In this document: positions 7,242 through 15,840 of the stretch, piece by piece | Numbering within the stretch: position 1 is the stretch's first letter | Layout: every line of letters starts with the position of its first letter | IMG/VR virus record: IMGVR_UViG_3300008448_000017 | Location: 38,277-102,276 of that record | DNA length: 64,000 bases | Source of the DNA: a virus | Direction: 5' to 3' (one strand) | Position numbers and translations under genes: made by a program | Notes under the pieces: model-generated | Database searches by the model: none | Told to the model about the DNA's origin: nothing | What the model saw: the letters and a program-made list of their open reading frames with translations, nothing else

Positions 7242-8192
7242 CTATAAATCGCTCCAATCAGCGGTGGATTTTGAATAATCGGTTACTCTATTTGCAAAAA
7301 AATCTTGATGTGTTTTACCACTTGTTAAATGTCCGAACCATTCTATTTGTTTTAAGAGGTTTGGATCAATATCATTATAGATAGCTGAATATCCAAGTTC
7401 TATTAGTTTTTGGTTTGCTCGTTCTTTGATGAAATTTTTGAGTTGGTCTTTGTTTAGTCCTTCAATATCACCCATTTCAAATGCTCTATCTATAAAGTCA
7501 AACTCTAATTTTACAGACAAATCACATGCCTCAAAAATTGCTTGAGTTAGTTCTTTTGTATCTAGTTCTGGGTTTTCCTCTAGTAGTGTCCTATATAACC
7601 AACATCCTGCTTTTGAATGTAAAGATTCGTCACGTACAGACCACTCTACAATCTGGCCGGTTCCTTTCATTAAGTTACGCAATTGGAAAGACATTAAGAT
7701 AGCGAATGATGAGAATAAATTTACACCTTCTGTAAACGCTGAGAATATAGCTAGTGAAAGTGCTTTCTCATGTAGTGTTTCTCCAGGTAGTTCAACTAGG
7801 CGATCGATTTTGGCTTTTGCTTCTTCATCTTCCATGAATGCCTCAAAATCATCTAATCCAAGTTCCTCGTTTAAGCGAGCATAAGCCTCAGCATGTATCG
7901 ATTCAAAATCAGCGAATGCACACGCCATAGCTTTAATTTCGTGTTTAGGAAACCATACTGCCACTTTTGTTGCCCAATAATCGTTTACATACGTTTCTGT
8001 TTGAGCGAATGACTTTAAAATGTTTCCAATTAGATTTTTTTCACTTTCGGTTAATTTAAGTTTCCAATCATTCAAATCAGATGATAAAGGTACCTCGTCT
8101 GCTAGCCAATGAGCTCTGTGTTGGTCTTTGTAAAATTCAAATGCAATTTGGTATTCAAATGGTTTGTAATGTGGGCGTAGTTCTGTAATCAT
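7242..8192 (-). CDS. nrdB: Ribonucleotide reductase class I, small subunit (NrdB)
   Basis: Di-iron protein that generates the radical used by NrdA. The ligand set can be followed: WLADEV (29-34), QTETYVNDYW with E66, FESIHAEAY with E97, H100 and radical tyrosine Y104, FTEGVNLF, and VRDESLHS near 187-194 supplying a second Glu-His pair. Spacing E-x2-H-x3-Y is that of class Ia/Ib proteins with a tyrosyl radical. At 316 residues it is slightly short for the family. Its ATG overlaps the stop of the gp41 helicase gene (ATGA). A two-gene interval separates it from nrdA. Confidence 0.95.
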   Translation of the reverse strand: MITELRPHYKPFEYQIAFEFYKDQHRAHWLADEVPLSSDLNDWKLKLTESEKNLIGNILKSFAQTETYVNDYWATKVAVWFPKHEIKAMACAFADFESIHAEAYARLNEELGLDDFEAFMEDEEAKAKIDRLVELPGETLHEKALSLAIFSAFTEGVNLFSSFAILMSFQLRNLMKGTGQIVEWSVRDESLHSKAGCWLYRTLLEENPELDTKELTQAIFEACDLSVKLEFDFIDRAFEMGDIEGLNKDQLKNFIKERANQKLIELGYSAIYNDIDPNLLKQIEWFGHLTSGKTHQDFFANRVTDYSKSTADWSDL

Positions 8193-9544
8193 GTGTTTAA
8201 TTCAAAAAATTTATGAGACAACATTCTTCTATCTAGGTCATCAAAATTGGTATTTTTAGATGGTGATTGCCTAGGTTCATCATCTGGGTCTGGGGTATCT
8301 GTAATTTCAAAATGCCCAGTGGAAGTATCAGCATTTAAATAAAAGGTAACTCCATCCATTCCATATCTGTTTTTCATAACGTGAAATCTACCTGTGTTAT
8401 TTACTTTATCTTCTTTTTTTCTTGAAAGTGATAGGGCAAAGTCTGTAATCATCATTTTGTCGTAACTACCGGCTGCTTTATCACCTTCAATAACATCATC
8501 TTTTGATCCTGCACGGTTAACTTGTGATACACTCCATATTGGGAGATTTAATTCACGAGCTAGACCCTTTGTGCTAGTATAAATATCATCTATTTCAAAT
8601 TTACGATCTGTAGATTTGCGTTTTGATGAAAGAAGATCTACATAATCTATAATGATCAAATCTGGTTGGATTCCTAGCGAGATGATTTTTTTAATATGAG
8701 ACTCTATTGTATTAATTGTTGCTTTTCCTGTTGGGAATTCTTTAATAATCAATTCACCTTGTAGTTGTGGCATTACTTCTTCTACTTTATCTCGGTTTTC
8801 CAATATTTTGTTAACTGGGATGTGGGTAAAGAAAGCATCGTACCGTCTGCCAACATAATCTTCACCTAGTTCAAGAGTGTAATGTAAAACGTTATACCCC
8901 ATTTGAACAGCATATCCGCCTAAAGCAACAAGTGACCAAGATTTACCACCTCCTGGGTTACCAAATATAAGGCCAAAATCTCCATTTCCAAGTCCACCTT
9001 GTAGCATTTCACTAATTTCAGGCCAAGGGGTTGGAACCGTATTTCGATTATCTTCTCTATACCTTGATTCAACATCTTTATTATATTCATGTCCTATATT
9101 TTTATCTTGTCCCGCTTTCATTGCATTTTCAATCATCATTTTGATTGAATCATAATCGCCAGCTTTTAATAGATCTACACTACTTAATAGTGCTTTTTTT
9201 AGTTGTTGGTTTTTACAGAATGTAGAGAATTCTTCTTGTACATATTCTGTATCTTCTTCACTAGATTTATAAGCTTCTCTAAGTTGTTCTTTAACAGCAA
9301 CTTGTAAAACCTCATTTGAGATTTTTTTCATCTCTGTTTTTAACACATCCATAGATGGATTGGTGTGATATTTTTCGTAATATCTAAGTATTTCTTTGAT
9401 TATCCACTTATGAGCATCTTTCCCAAACACATCTGGGTCAAGTATATCGTTAATGTTTACAAGGAATTCCTTGTGGGTTAATAATGAAGAGATTACTTTG
9501 GTTTGGAACTGTGGTCCATATTCCTCGATTGAATGTAACGTCAT
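8189..9544 (-). CDS. Replicative DNA helicase (DnaB / T4 gp41 type)
   Basis: Hexameric 5'-3' helicase of the replication fork. An N-terminal helical region (1-150) is followed by a RecA-like motor: Walker A GNPGGGKS (195-202), Walker B LIIIDYVD ending at about D300, the SVSQVNRAG motif III region and an arginine-rich segment near SLSRKKEDK. Length (451) fits DnaB and T4 gp41. No separate primase gene is seen in the window, and this protein lacks a TOPRIM or zinc-binding primase domain, so priming must be encoded elsewhere. The start lies 36 bases from the 5'-nuclease gene and the stop overlaps nrdB. Confidence 0.93.
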   Translation of the reverse strand: MTLHSIEEYGPQFQTKVISSLLTHKEFLVNINDILDPDVFGKDAHKWIIKEILRYYEKYHTNPSMDVLKTEMKKISNEVLQVAVKEQLREAYKSSEEDTEYVQEEFSTFCKNQQLKKALLSSVDLLKAGDYDSIKMMIENAMKAGQDKNIGHEYNKDVESRYREDNRNTVPTPWPEISEMLQGGLGNGDFGLIFGNPGGGKSWSLVALGGYAVQMGYNVLHYTLELGEDYVGRRYDAFFTHIPVNKILENRDKVEEVMPQLQGELIIKEFPTGKATINTIESHIKKIISLGIQPDLIIIDYVDLLSSKRKSTDRKFEIDDIYTSTKGLARELNLPIWSVSQVNRAGSKDDVIEGDKAAGSYDKMMITDFALSLSRKKEDKVNNTGRFHVMKNRYGMDGVTFYLNADTSTGHFEITDTPDPDDEPRQSPSKNTNFDDLDRRMLSHKFFELNT

Positions 9545-9580
9545 TTGCTTATAACTTTTATTTGTAAATATAATAATCCT

Positions 9581-10609
9581 TTATTTGGATGTCACTAGAT
9601 TTTGAAAAATATCTTTAATCCAAAATTCTACATTTCGAATTAAACCACCTAGCTGGTCTTCATTATACATATTAATGAATTCTTTGGCATGGAGTTCAAG
9701 TGGGAATGGTTTGATAAATTCAGCAATATATTCTTTATCATCATCAGTCATCATGGGATTGGATAAATCCATGATCTTGTATTTGTTTTCAAGCATTTCT
9801 ATATCATGTAGTATTCTAGCATAAACTACATGCTCTTCCATTCTTTGTTCACTTAATTCTATTATATCATCAAATGATAGATGTTCAGTAGTTAATTCAG
9901 GGAATTTTTTGAAGAGTGTTTTCGCGCCTAACCCTTTAATTCCCGGTAGAGCATCGGAAGCATCCCCAAGAAGTGTTTTCATTAAAATAAAATTGTGAGG
10001 ATCTAAACCGAATTTTTCTTTGACAACAGACTCCGTGAAAAATTCCTTTTCAATTGGTCTATACACAATTACTTGCTTGCTTACCAACTGTAGGTAGTCT
10101 TTATCGCTCGAAACTATAAATACCTTTTCATCTTCTTTTTGAGGTAATACTGAGCTTAAATGGGCTATGATATCGTCTGCCTCTACTCTATCTAGCGAGA
10201 TAACTTTAACAGGTAGTGTTTGAAGGTATTCTATAATTCGAACAATTTGGGAAACTTTTGCATCATCTTCCTCATCAATATTGTCAAACAATTCATGTTT
10301 GGTTACTCGAGTTAAATTACGGTTTGATTTATATTCGGGTATAATATTTTTACGATTGTTTGAGGAACCAACTCCATCAAATACAACTATAATTTGTGTG
10401 GGTTGTATCTGACGGGTTAGTGCTCCTAAAGATCTAAAAAAACCACCTAAACCACCAACGTGGGCTCCGTTTGAATTTACTGCGTTGATGATGGAAAAGT
10501 TTCGAAAGAATAAATTCAATCCATCAATCAGCATATATCTTTCAGGTTGAGGAGCCTCAACATTGTTCTCTTGGACATTGTCCAAAAGTTTTAATAGATC
10601 TTTTTTCAT
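9581..10609 (-). CDS. 5'-3' exonuclease / flap endonuclease (T4 RNase H type)
   Basis: Removes RNA primers and flaps during lagging-strand synthesis. The frame is open from 10675, but the start at 10609 (MKKDLLKLLDNVQ) has the AAAAGTTATATG context and avoids overlap with the upstream recombinase gene. FEN motifs: YMLIDGLNLFFRNF, VVFDGVG, IIPEYKSNR, DRVEADDIIAHL, VSSDKDYLQL, and the helix-3-turn-helix LLGDASDALPGIKGLGAKT. These provide the usual cluster of metal-binding Asp/Glu residues. 342 residues is close to T4 RNase H (305). It lies between uvsX and gp41 homologues. Confidence 0.92.
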   Translation of the reverse strand: MKKDLLKLLDNVQENNVEAPQPERYMLIDGLNLFFRNFSIINAVNSNGAHVGGLGGFFRSLGALTRQIQPTQIIVVFDGVGSSNNRKNIIPEYKSNRNLTRVTKHELFDNIDEEDDAKVSQIVRIIEYLQTLPVKVISLDRVEADDIIAHLSSVLPQKEDEKVFIVSSDKDYLQLVSKQVIVYRPIEKEFFTESVVKEKFGLDPHNFILMKTLLGDASDALPGIKGLGAKTLFKKFPELTTEHLSFDDIIELSEQRMEEHVVYARILHDIEMLENKYKIMDLSNPMMTDDDKEYIAEFIKPFPLELHAKEFINMYNEDQLGGLIRNVEFWIKDIFQNLVTSK

Positions 10610-10620
10610 ATAACTTTTAT

Positions 10621-11709
10621 TTATTGTAAATCTTCTGGTTCGAACATATCGGAGATATCTCCTTTTTCGTCCCATTCGGAGTTGTCTTCAATGACTTTGT
10701 ATTCTCCTTTACCTAAAATGTCTGCCCACTCACTAGCGTGTGATTTTTTATACTTGTCTATAGCAGTTGGTGAATCTGGGATAAATCCATGGGCTGTGCT
10801 TACAATTGTTCCAGTGGTGGCAACTCCATTGATGTGGTTTTTATCACAAGCAATTTTGGTTCGCAATGCAAATTCTACCTTCTTTTTATCTTTTGTAGCA
10901 GATAATTTTGAAGTACCAGCGTTTGTAACATTTCCAAAAGTCAAACACAATGAAGCATCATAGTAAAATGTATCTCCACCTTTGTTTGTCATTTTGGGTT
11001 GTGACATTGGAGTTAGAGCAGGAGCAACACCTACTTTATTCACAATAAACAAGGTATTCGTGTATTTTGAGCTTTCCTTACGAGACATTACAATCTGTTG
11101 ATTAATAAAGTTTCCGAATTGAGTTGCAATGGCTCCTGCGTTCCACATTGGGTTATTTGAGCCCTTTTCAATACTCATATCACATGCAATTGAACCCACT
11201 GAATCCCATACAAATAGTAAATCGTATGGTAGATTGCCTTTCTTTTGTTCTGTTAATAGATCAATGATAAAAGTAGCAATATCTTCAATTGAATTTAGAG
11301 TACTTCTATCCCTATAGATAAAGAATCCATTTTGATCAATTATTTCACCCGTTGATTCATCTACTACATCTTCGATATCGAATCCCATCATTTTCCAATG
11401 GTTCCAATCGTGTTTCATTTCTGTGATTATCAAAACAGGTAATACACCCATTTTTTGAGCATTTACTGCTGTTTCAATAGTCATTGTGGATTTCCCAGTA
11501 TTACTTTTCCCACGAACCATAGCAATATGGCCCATTGGAATTCCTGGGATAGACAATGCTTCTTGTAATGCTGCTGAGAAGGGGATCCATCTTTGTTCTT
11601 TGAATTTAACATTAGAGGATAAACCCTTATTTTCTTTAAATTTGTCTAAACTGAAGGCGGACTGGATTGCTTTTCCAGCCGCCATAGTTAGTGATTTTCT
11701 TCCGGCCAT
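10621..11709 (-). CDS. uvsX: RecA-like recombinase (T4 UvsX type)
   Basis: ATP-dependent strand-exchange protein for recombination-dependent replication and repair. Walker A GKSNTGKST lies at 67-75 and Walker B LLFVWDSVGS near 166-175, followed by a long core with FINQQIVMSRKES (L1-like region). The N-terminal 'ALSIPGIPMGHIAMVRG' is the classic RecA-family entry to the P-loop. Length 362 matches T4 UvsX (391) better than full bacterial RecA plus tail. The C-terminus is acidic (DEKGDISDMFEPEDLQ). The start has the AAGTTATGG context. It is next to the gp32-like SSB, its expected partner. Confidence 0.92.
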   Translation of the reverse strand: MAGRKSLTMAAGKAIQSAFSLDKFKENKGLSSNVKFKEQRWIPFSAALQEALSIPGIPMGHIAMVRGKSNTGKSTMTIETAVNAQKMGVLPVLIITEMKHDWNHWKMMGFDIEDVVDESTGEIIDQNGFFIYRDRSTLNSIEDIATFIIDLLTEQKKGNLPYDLLFVWDSVGSIACDMSIEKGSNNPMWNAGAIATQFGNFINQQIVMSRKESSKYTNTLFIVNKVGVAPALTPMSQPKMTNKGGDTFYYDASLCLTFGNVTNAGTSKLSATKDKKKVEFALRTKIACDKNHINGVATTGTIVSTAHGFIPDSPTAIDKYKKSHASEWADILGKGEYKVIEDNSEWDEKGDISDMFEPEDLQ

Positions 11710-11724
11710 AACTTATTTTTAATA

Positions 11725-12564
11725 TTAAAACGGCATATCATCATCTTCATCATCAAACAAAGCATCAAATTTGTCTACTGGTTTTGCTGCTTGTTTTTTG
11801 GTAGATAAGCTGTAGTTTGATTTTGGTTCTTCTTGAAGTTCTGCTTCAACAGTTGCTGTTTCTTCAACCTCGTTTGCAACATCTTCCTCTTCAGGATCCA
11901 AGAAATTCTGTAGGATTGATTTTAGATCTTCAAATGATTTTTTGAATTTCTCTTGCATATCCAAAATATTAGGTTGATTGTCAAGCCAATATTCAATTTG
12001 CGAAGCATCATCTGATAGGGTAGAAGTTTTACGTTTTGGGCGAATAGATGATTTTAAAGCTTGGCGTCCACCAACATCACCCATTACAGCCTCTAGTGTA
12101 AAGTCAAATCCTTCATTGATGTCTGTAAAGTCACCATAATCCTCATCTTCAGCTAGTGCTAAAAGTTGCATATATGTTTCTTTACCAAATTCCCATAAAC
12201 GAACACCTTTGTCTTCTTCACCGCGAACGATAACAGGAGCAAAAATACGCATTTTAGGGTCTAATTTTTTGGCTAATTGCCAATTGGTACGATCATTTGT
12301 ACCACGTAGTTGCTTTGCAAATTCAACAATTGGATCTTTTTCACCCCAATTCGTTAATGCATAGATTGGAAATTTAGATAAACCATAGTGAAGGTGTACT
12401 TCTTTAAATGGGTTATTCTTGTCGAATTTTGATGGAACAATTCGAATTTGATACTTGCCTTCTGCTCTGGGCTTCCACTGTGTTAAGGAATAATCAACCT
12501 TTTCTTTCTTTTGCCCGCTTGTTTGTAAGGCGTTGAGTTTGTTTTTAATCAGACTTAAATCCAT
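11725..12564 (-). CDS. Single-stranded DNA-binding protein (T4 gp32-like) with SSB-type tip
   Basis: Coats single-stranded DNA at forks and during recombination. The N-terminal arm is basic and helical (1-20), and the core (about 25-190) follows gp32-like order, beginning YSLTQWKPRAEGKYQIRIVPS and including the conserved-looking FKEVHLHYG and LWEFGKETY. The C-terminal third is acidic and Pro/Glu/Lys-rich, ending FDALFDDEDDDMPF. That last segment closely resembles the acidic tip of bacterial SSB (DDDIPF), which recruits partner proteins. The start has the CAAGTTATATG context. Assignment to gp32 rests on size, layout and neighbours. Confidence 0.85.
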   Translation of the reverse strand: MDLSLIKNKLNALQTSGQKKEKVDYSLTQWKPRAEGKYQIRIVPSKFDKNNPFKEVHLHYGLSKFPIYALTNWGEKDPIVEFAKQLRGTNDRTNWQLAKKLDPKMRIFAPVIVRGEEDKGVRLWEFGKETYMQLLALAEDEDYGDFTDINEGFDFTLEAVMGDVGGRQALKSSIRPKRKTSTLSDDASQIEYWLDNQPNILDMQEKFKKSFEDLKSILQNFLDPEEEDVANEVEETATVEAELQEEPKSNYSLSTKKQAAKPVDKFDALFDDEDDDMPF

Positions 12565-12622
12565 ATAACTTGTTTTTATTAATTACAACTTAAATATAAT
12601 AACCTTTATTTAATACTCCAAA

Positions 12623-13084
12623 TTAGAGTTCAACTATCCTGAAGATTTTTGTGTTTAATTGCTTGATCTCATTATGTTGAGTTAGCAATATACAATTTTT
12701 GTAATGTTGCCAATTTATGGCAAATCTTGTGTCAACTACTCCACCGTTTAAACTTTTGATAAGTTCGTTTAGAGCGTTAATTGTATAAAGGGAGTTTGTT
12801 TCTTTTTTTCTATGTACTAGAATAGTATTTTCTGGGATTCCATCAACATTTCCTTGATCAACATTGTAAGTGATAGCATATTCATTATTGCTTTTGACAT
12901 GCAATACAAACATTTTATTATATAATATATCGTACTTCTTGGTTAACTCAGAAACTAAGGTATCTAACCCCTCAAGTGGTGTAAAAGTACAGAACAGTCT
13001 ATTATTCATTGAAAAGAGATCAATTGTATCAAAATCATACTGGTGATACATATCGGTAGGGGGTTCCAAAATTGAGTTGTACAT
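12623..13084 (-). CDS. Hypothetical protein in replication cluster (153 aa)
   Basis: No family recognised. The protein is a mixed alpha/beta chain with 'NRLFCTFTPLEGLDTLVSEL', 'MFVLHVKSNNEYAITYNVD' and 'GIPENTILVHRKKETNSLYTINALNELI'; the repeated strand-helix pattern suggests a compact globular domain. No metal-binding or nucleotide-binding motif is visible. It lies between the displaced polymerase 3' end (13091-13138) and the ssb gene, so it was probably the gene directly downstream of the polymerase before the HNH gene arrived. The start context is ACAGTTATG. A replication accessory role is inferred from position only. Confidence 0.65.
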   Translation of the reverse strand: MYNSILEPPTDMYHQYDFDTIDLFSMNNRLFCTFTPLEGLDTLVSELTKKYDILYNKMFVLHVKSNNEYAITYNVDQGNVDGIPENTILVHRKKETNSLYTINALNELIKSLNGGVVDTRFAINWQHYKNCILLTQHNEIKQLNTKIFRIVEL

Positions 13085-13090
13085 AACTGT

Positions 13091-13138
13091 TTAATTAAAA
13101 TTGTAAGTGTTTCCTTTTTTAAATTTGACTTGTAATTG
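13091..13138 (-). pseudogene. Displaced duplicate of DNA polymerase 3' end
   Basis: Read on the minus strand this untranslated stretch spells QLQVKFKKGNTYNFN and a stop. The intact polymerase gene 850 bases upstream ends KLQVKLKKGTNYHNIS and a stop. The codons align one for one over about fifteen positions, with mostly silent or conservative changes. It directly follows the stop of the HNH gene. The likeliest reading is the original 3' end of the polymerase gene, cut off and displaced when the HNH gene was inserted together with a replacement tail. Homology beyond these codons is not visible. Confidence 0.7.
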
Positions 13139-13156
13139 AATTATACACAATATTTT

Positions 13157-13903
13157 TTATATTTCCAAATTAGGATCATAAATTTCTTTTTTTCCTATAT
13201 TTCTATTTCCTCTTAGAGTATCTCCAAATTGTTGAGATATTTCTGTTGTTTTCCATAACGGAAAAAGATTTTCTAAACTCCAACATTCTTTAATTTCTTC
13301 AACATTCAAAACATCAAATAGATTTTGTGGTTTAATATGATGAATTTCCCAAACATTTCCAAAATTATCCCAACACATTCCGTTCCTGAATTTGTTTTCT
13401 ATATGGGATTGGAGTTGATCAAATGTATAGGAAATTATTTTGGAAAAAGATAAATTTTTGTTTTTTCCTTTATCTTTAAAAAATAAATGGAAATTTGCTT
13501 TCATAACAGTTTGTAACTTAAATTGAATGTTATTTTTATATTTTATCTTCCAATTTAATTTTCTTTTTTCTTTTACATTATCTTGTTTAGAATAAATTAA
13601 CAATCGTTCTTTATTATCTTGATAGTATTTTTCCCAATACCCATTTTCCTTGTACTTTTTATTGAATTTATCTCTTTGGATCTGATATTTTTCTGGGTTG
13701 TTTTGTTTCCATATTTTATGTCGTTCTGTTTCTTTTTTAGTATAATATTGTTGGTTTTTTAAATATGACTGTTTTACACTAATTTTTACACATATCTTAC
13801 ATCTTTTATTAAAACCATCTTCTGTGTTTTTATTTTTATTAAAATTACATAAAGGTTGGGGGGTTTCTTTTAAATGGCATTTTGGGTTATTACATACTTT
13901 CAT
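13157..13903 (-). CDS. HNH homing endonuclease downstream of DNA polymerase
   Basis: Free-standing homing endonuclease (248 aa). The frame is open from 13930, but the start at 13903 (MKVCNNPKCHLKE) is chosen because a promoter-like motif occupies the extra codons. Order of parts: zinc-ribbon-like N-terminus (C-x4-C near residues 3-8 and CKIC near 36-39), a Lys/Asn/Tyr-rich middle, and a C-terminal HNH core with WEIHHIKPQNLF followed by WSLENLFPLWKTTEIS. The sequence before HIKP is HH where its paralogue at 25.7-26.4 kb has DH. It sits between the polymerase gene and a copy of the polymerase 3' end, which suggests homing into that gene. Confidence 0.88.
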   Translation of the reverse strand: MKVCNNPKCHLKETPQPLCNFNKNKNTEDGFNKRCKICVKISVKQSYLKNQQYYTKKETERHKIWKQNNPEKYQIQRDKFNKKYKENGYWEKYYQDNKERLLIYSKQDNVKEKRKLNWKIKYKNNIQFKLQTVMKANFHLFFKDKGKNKNLSFSKIISYTFDQLQSHIENKFRNGMCWDNFGNVWEIHHIKPQNLFDVLNVEEIKECWSLENLFPLWKTTEISQQFGDTLRGNRNIGKKEIYDPNLEI

Positions 13904-13907
13904 TTTA

Positions 13908-13918
13908 TCATAAATATT
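13908..13918 (-). promoter_or_regulatory. Promoter-like motif ahead of HNH gene
   Basis: Minus-strand AATATTTATGA, one mismatch from the recurring AATATTTATAA, 4 bases from the chosen ATG. The short distance would give a nearly leaderless transcript. It gives the HNH gene its own promoter within the replication cluster. Confidence 0.45.
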
Positions 13919-13944
13919 GAAAGTCTCCAAGTTTTGTAAATTTT

Positions 13945-15207
13945 CTATGAAATATTATGATAATTTGTGCCTTTTTTGAGTTTAACTTGTAATTTGTTTT
14001 TTTTAAATACTTTTAATATTTCTTTTAAAATATCTTTTTCACTTTTATCTACGTCAAATAAAAAAGAATCATAGACATACAAGATCAACTTTGTATTTTT
14101 TCCTCTAAGTAATTTTAAAATATCCCACAATATTAATATGTTCTGGGAAGTTTCTAGGTTTTGAAGTAAGTAATTTAATAACTTTTGTGGATTCATATCC
14201 TCCAACTGGTCTCTTTTATATATGTGTTTTGAAATTGGACATTCAATGTATCCTTGATAGTTAAAGGTATCCCACAAATCATCTGTGTATGATTGCATTT
14301 TCTTAAAAAATTCAAGGTGTTCATATTCTTTCCAAACACCACCATACATTTGTTTAAATGTTATTTCTTTAGACTTGGCGTAATCCACTCCATACATTTC
14401 AGCAAAACTTTGATGAATATCATCGCTAGAAAAAGTATAATCAAGTAAATTGGCCAAAAGAGTAGGATGATAAGCGCTAATATCCATTTCAAGGAAAAAA
14501 TCATTACGCGGGATGAAACATTTTCTTTCTCCATTGTCTTTGTTTAATGCTGCAAAATTTATACCCCCAAATTTATTGGAAGGGCGAGTTGTTGTTGTAC
14601 TTAAATTATATTGGGTGTATATATAACCTCCATTATTTTTGTTAAAATATTCCTCAAATAAAGGAACATTTACTTTTATTCCATTGCGCTCTATAGCGTT
14701 AAATACAATAGTTGTTTTATCGTTATAGAATTTGTTTGGTTGTATATCAAAGTATTCTTTTAATGTATCAAAATGTCTTTCACAAACTTCATAATGTTTA
14801 ACAATAGGAACAATTATGTTTATATTTTTTTGCTCTGGGTATTTGGAGTAAAAGAATGAATGTGTTGTAGTTGTTTCTTTTTCAAATTTAGGGTGTAGTA
14901 GGGTAAGGGAAACTATAGTTGGGTGGTAAAAGTAGTGTAAAAATTCCTTTTTATCTATCACATATATTTTCTCTATACTATATAATAGTTCTTGAACTAA
15001 ATTAAAATCAACGCGAAACGTTTCGCTATGATGAACAGTCACCATATGCCCCTTACTTCCATCTACCGGTTTAATATACACGGTAGATACGCTGTTTTCG
15101 GTTGGGTGGATGGTAGGTGAGAAAGGAATTACTTCAACATATGCTTCCTTTATTTTTATTGTGGAGAGTATGTCTATTTTTTCCTTATCTTCTATCAACC
15201 AGTACAT
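13945..15207 (-). CDS. Short, divergent family A DNA polymerase
   Basis: Probable replicative polymerase (420 aa), much shorter than Pol I. Palm and fingers motifs: motif A FLEMDISAYHPTLLA (metal Asp D242), motif B KEITFKQMYG (K280 to Y288, spacing identical to Pol I KAINFGLIYG), motif C LYVYDSFLFDV (metal Asp D380). Departures: the Pol I Glu after motif A Asp is His here, and the motif C triad His-Asp-Glu is Tyr-Asp-Ser. Residues 1-165 occupy the place of a 3'-5' exonuclease but show no DxE motif, so proofreading is probably absent or degenerate. Its C-terminal codons are duplicated downstream of the HNH gene. Confidence 0.85.
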   Translation of the reverse strand: MYWLIEDKEKIDILSTIKIKEAYVEVIPFSPTIHPTENSVSTVYIKPVDGSKGHMVTVHHSETFRVDFNLVQELLYSIEKIYVIDKKEFLHYFYHPTIVSLTLLHPKFEKETTTTHSFFYSKYPEQKNINIIVPIVKHYEVCERHFDTLKEYFDIQPNKFYNDKTTIVFNAIERNGIKVNVPLFEEYFNKNNGGYIYTQYNLSTTTTRPSNKFGGINFAALNKDNGERKCFIPRNDFFLEMDISAYHPTLLANLLDYTFSSDDIHQSFAEMYGVDYAKSKEITFKQMYGGVWKEYEHLEFFKKMQSYTDDLWDTFNYQGYIECPISKHIYKRDQLEDMNPQKLLNYLLQNLETSQNILILWDILKLLRGKNTKLILYVYDSFLFDVDKSEKDILKEILKVFKKNKLQVKLKKGTNYHNIS

Positions 15208-15231
15208 GGGATGTAAGATACAAAAAGTATT

Positions 15232-15831
15232 TTACTCTCCCACATAGTATTTTGAAAAATCTTCTTTAAAGTACTGTGAAAAACCATACCACTTTTGTTT
15301 TTGCTCAATTAACGAGATCAAATTTTTATTAGTGTTATATACTTTTTCTCTATCCCCTTTTATATACCATAAAGTATCCAATGGGGTGTATAAATCCCAG
15401 GCTATTTGTGATGATTTAGCTTTTAATTGAGAATATGTTGGTTGGTTAATTTCTACATATATCAATTCGTTGTTTTTCTTACAGAAGAAACGTTGAAATA
15501 CTCCCAAGGATATATCTTTTTGGGTAGGTGTTGTTGGATTATATTGAGGTAATGATCTATTTGGGAGGGAGTTTGATATAGATTCATTAAGAGAATATAT
15601 TATTGGAGATGTTAAGTCTGTGGTTGGTGGGGTTGGTGGGGTTATGGATTGAATTGAGTTTTGAACAATTAAAAGTATATTCTGTCCGTCTTGTGGTGTT
15701 TTACCTGTGTATTTTCTTCCATTAGATATTTCATAGTAATATCCTTTATATTCTTCCTTTGTGGTGGATAGAATATATTCATTACCATTGGTAAATAAAT
15801 TGGATTTTATTTGAGATTTTGGAAAGTACAT
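15232..15831 (-). CDS. Virion-associated hypothetical protein (199 aa)
   Basis: Opens MYFPKSQIKSNLFTNGNEYI and has two short domains separated by a Pro/Thr/Ser-rich linker (about 58-105, SITPPTPPTTDLTSP). The N-terminal half has 'YYYEISNGRKYTGKTPQDG', a pattern I associate with structural proteins of related marine phages, though I cannot name it. The C-terminal half has aromatic-rich 'QIAWDLYTPLDTLWYIKGD'. It is the last gene of the baseplate block, 9 bases after the tail lysozyme gene, and directly precedes the polymerase gene, so it marks the boundary from structure to replication. Baseplate-associated role is inferred from position. Confidence 0.65.
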   Translation of the reverse strand: MYFPKSQIKSNLFTNGNEYILSTTKEEYKGYYYEISNGRKYTGKTPQDGQNILLIVQNSIQSITPPTPPTTDLTSPIIYSLNESISNSLPNRSLPQYNPTTPTQKDISLGVFQRFFCKKNNELIYVEINQPTYSQLKAKSSQIAWDLYTPLDTLWYIKGDREKVYNTNKNLISLIEQKQKWYGFSQYFKEDFSKYYVGE

Positions 15832-15840
15832 TTATATTTT

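Noticed and set aside
13091-13945. Group I or II intron in the polymerase gene containing the HNH gene
   Set aside because: The upstream polymerase frame already has its own complete tail and stop, and the downstream copy is a duplicate, not a missing exon. I saw no conserved intron core, though an RNA fold search was not possible.
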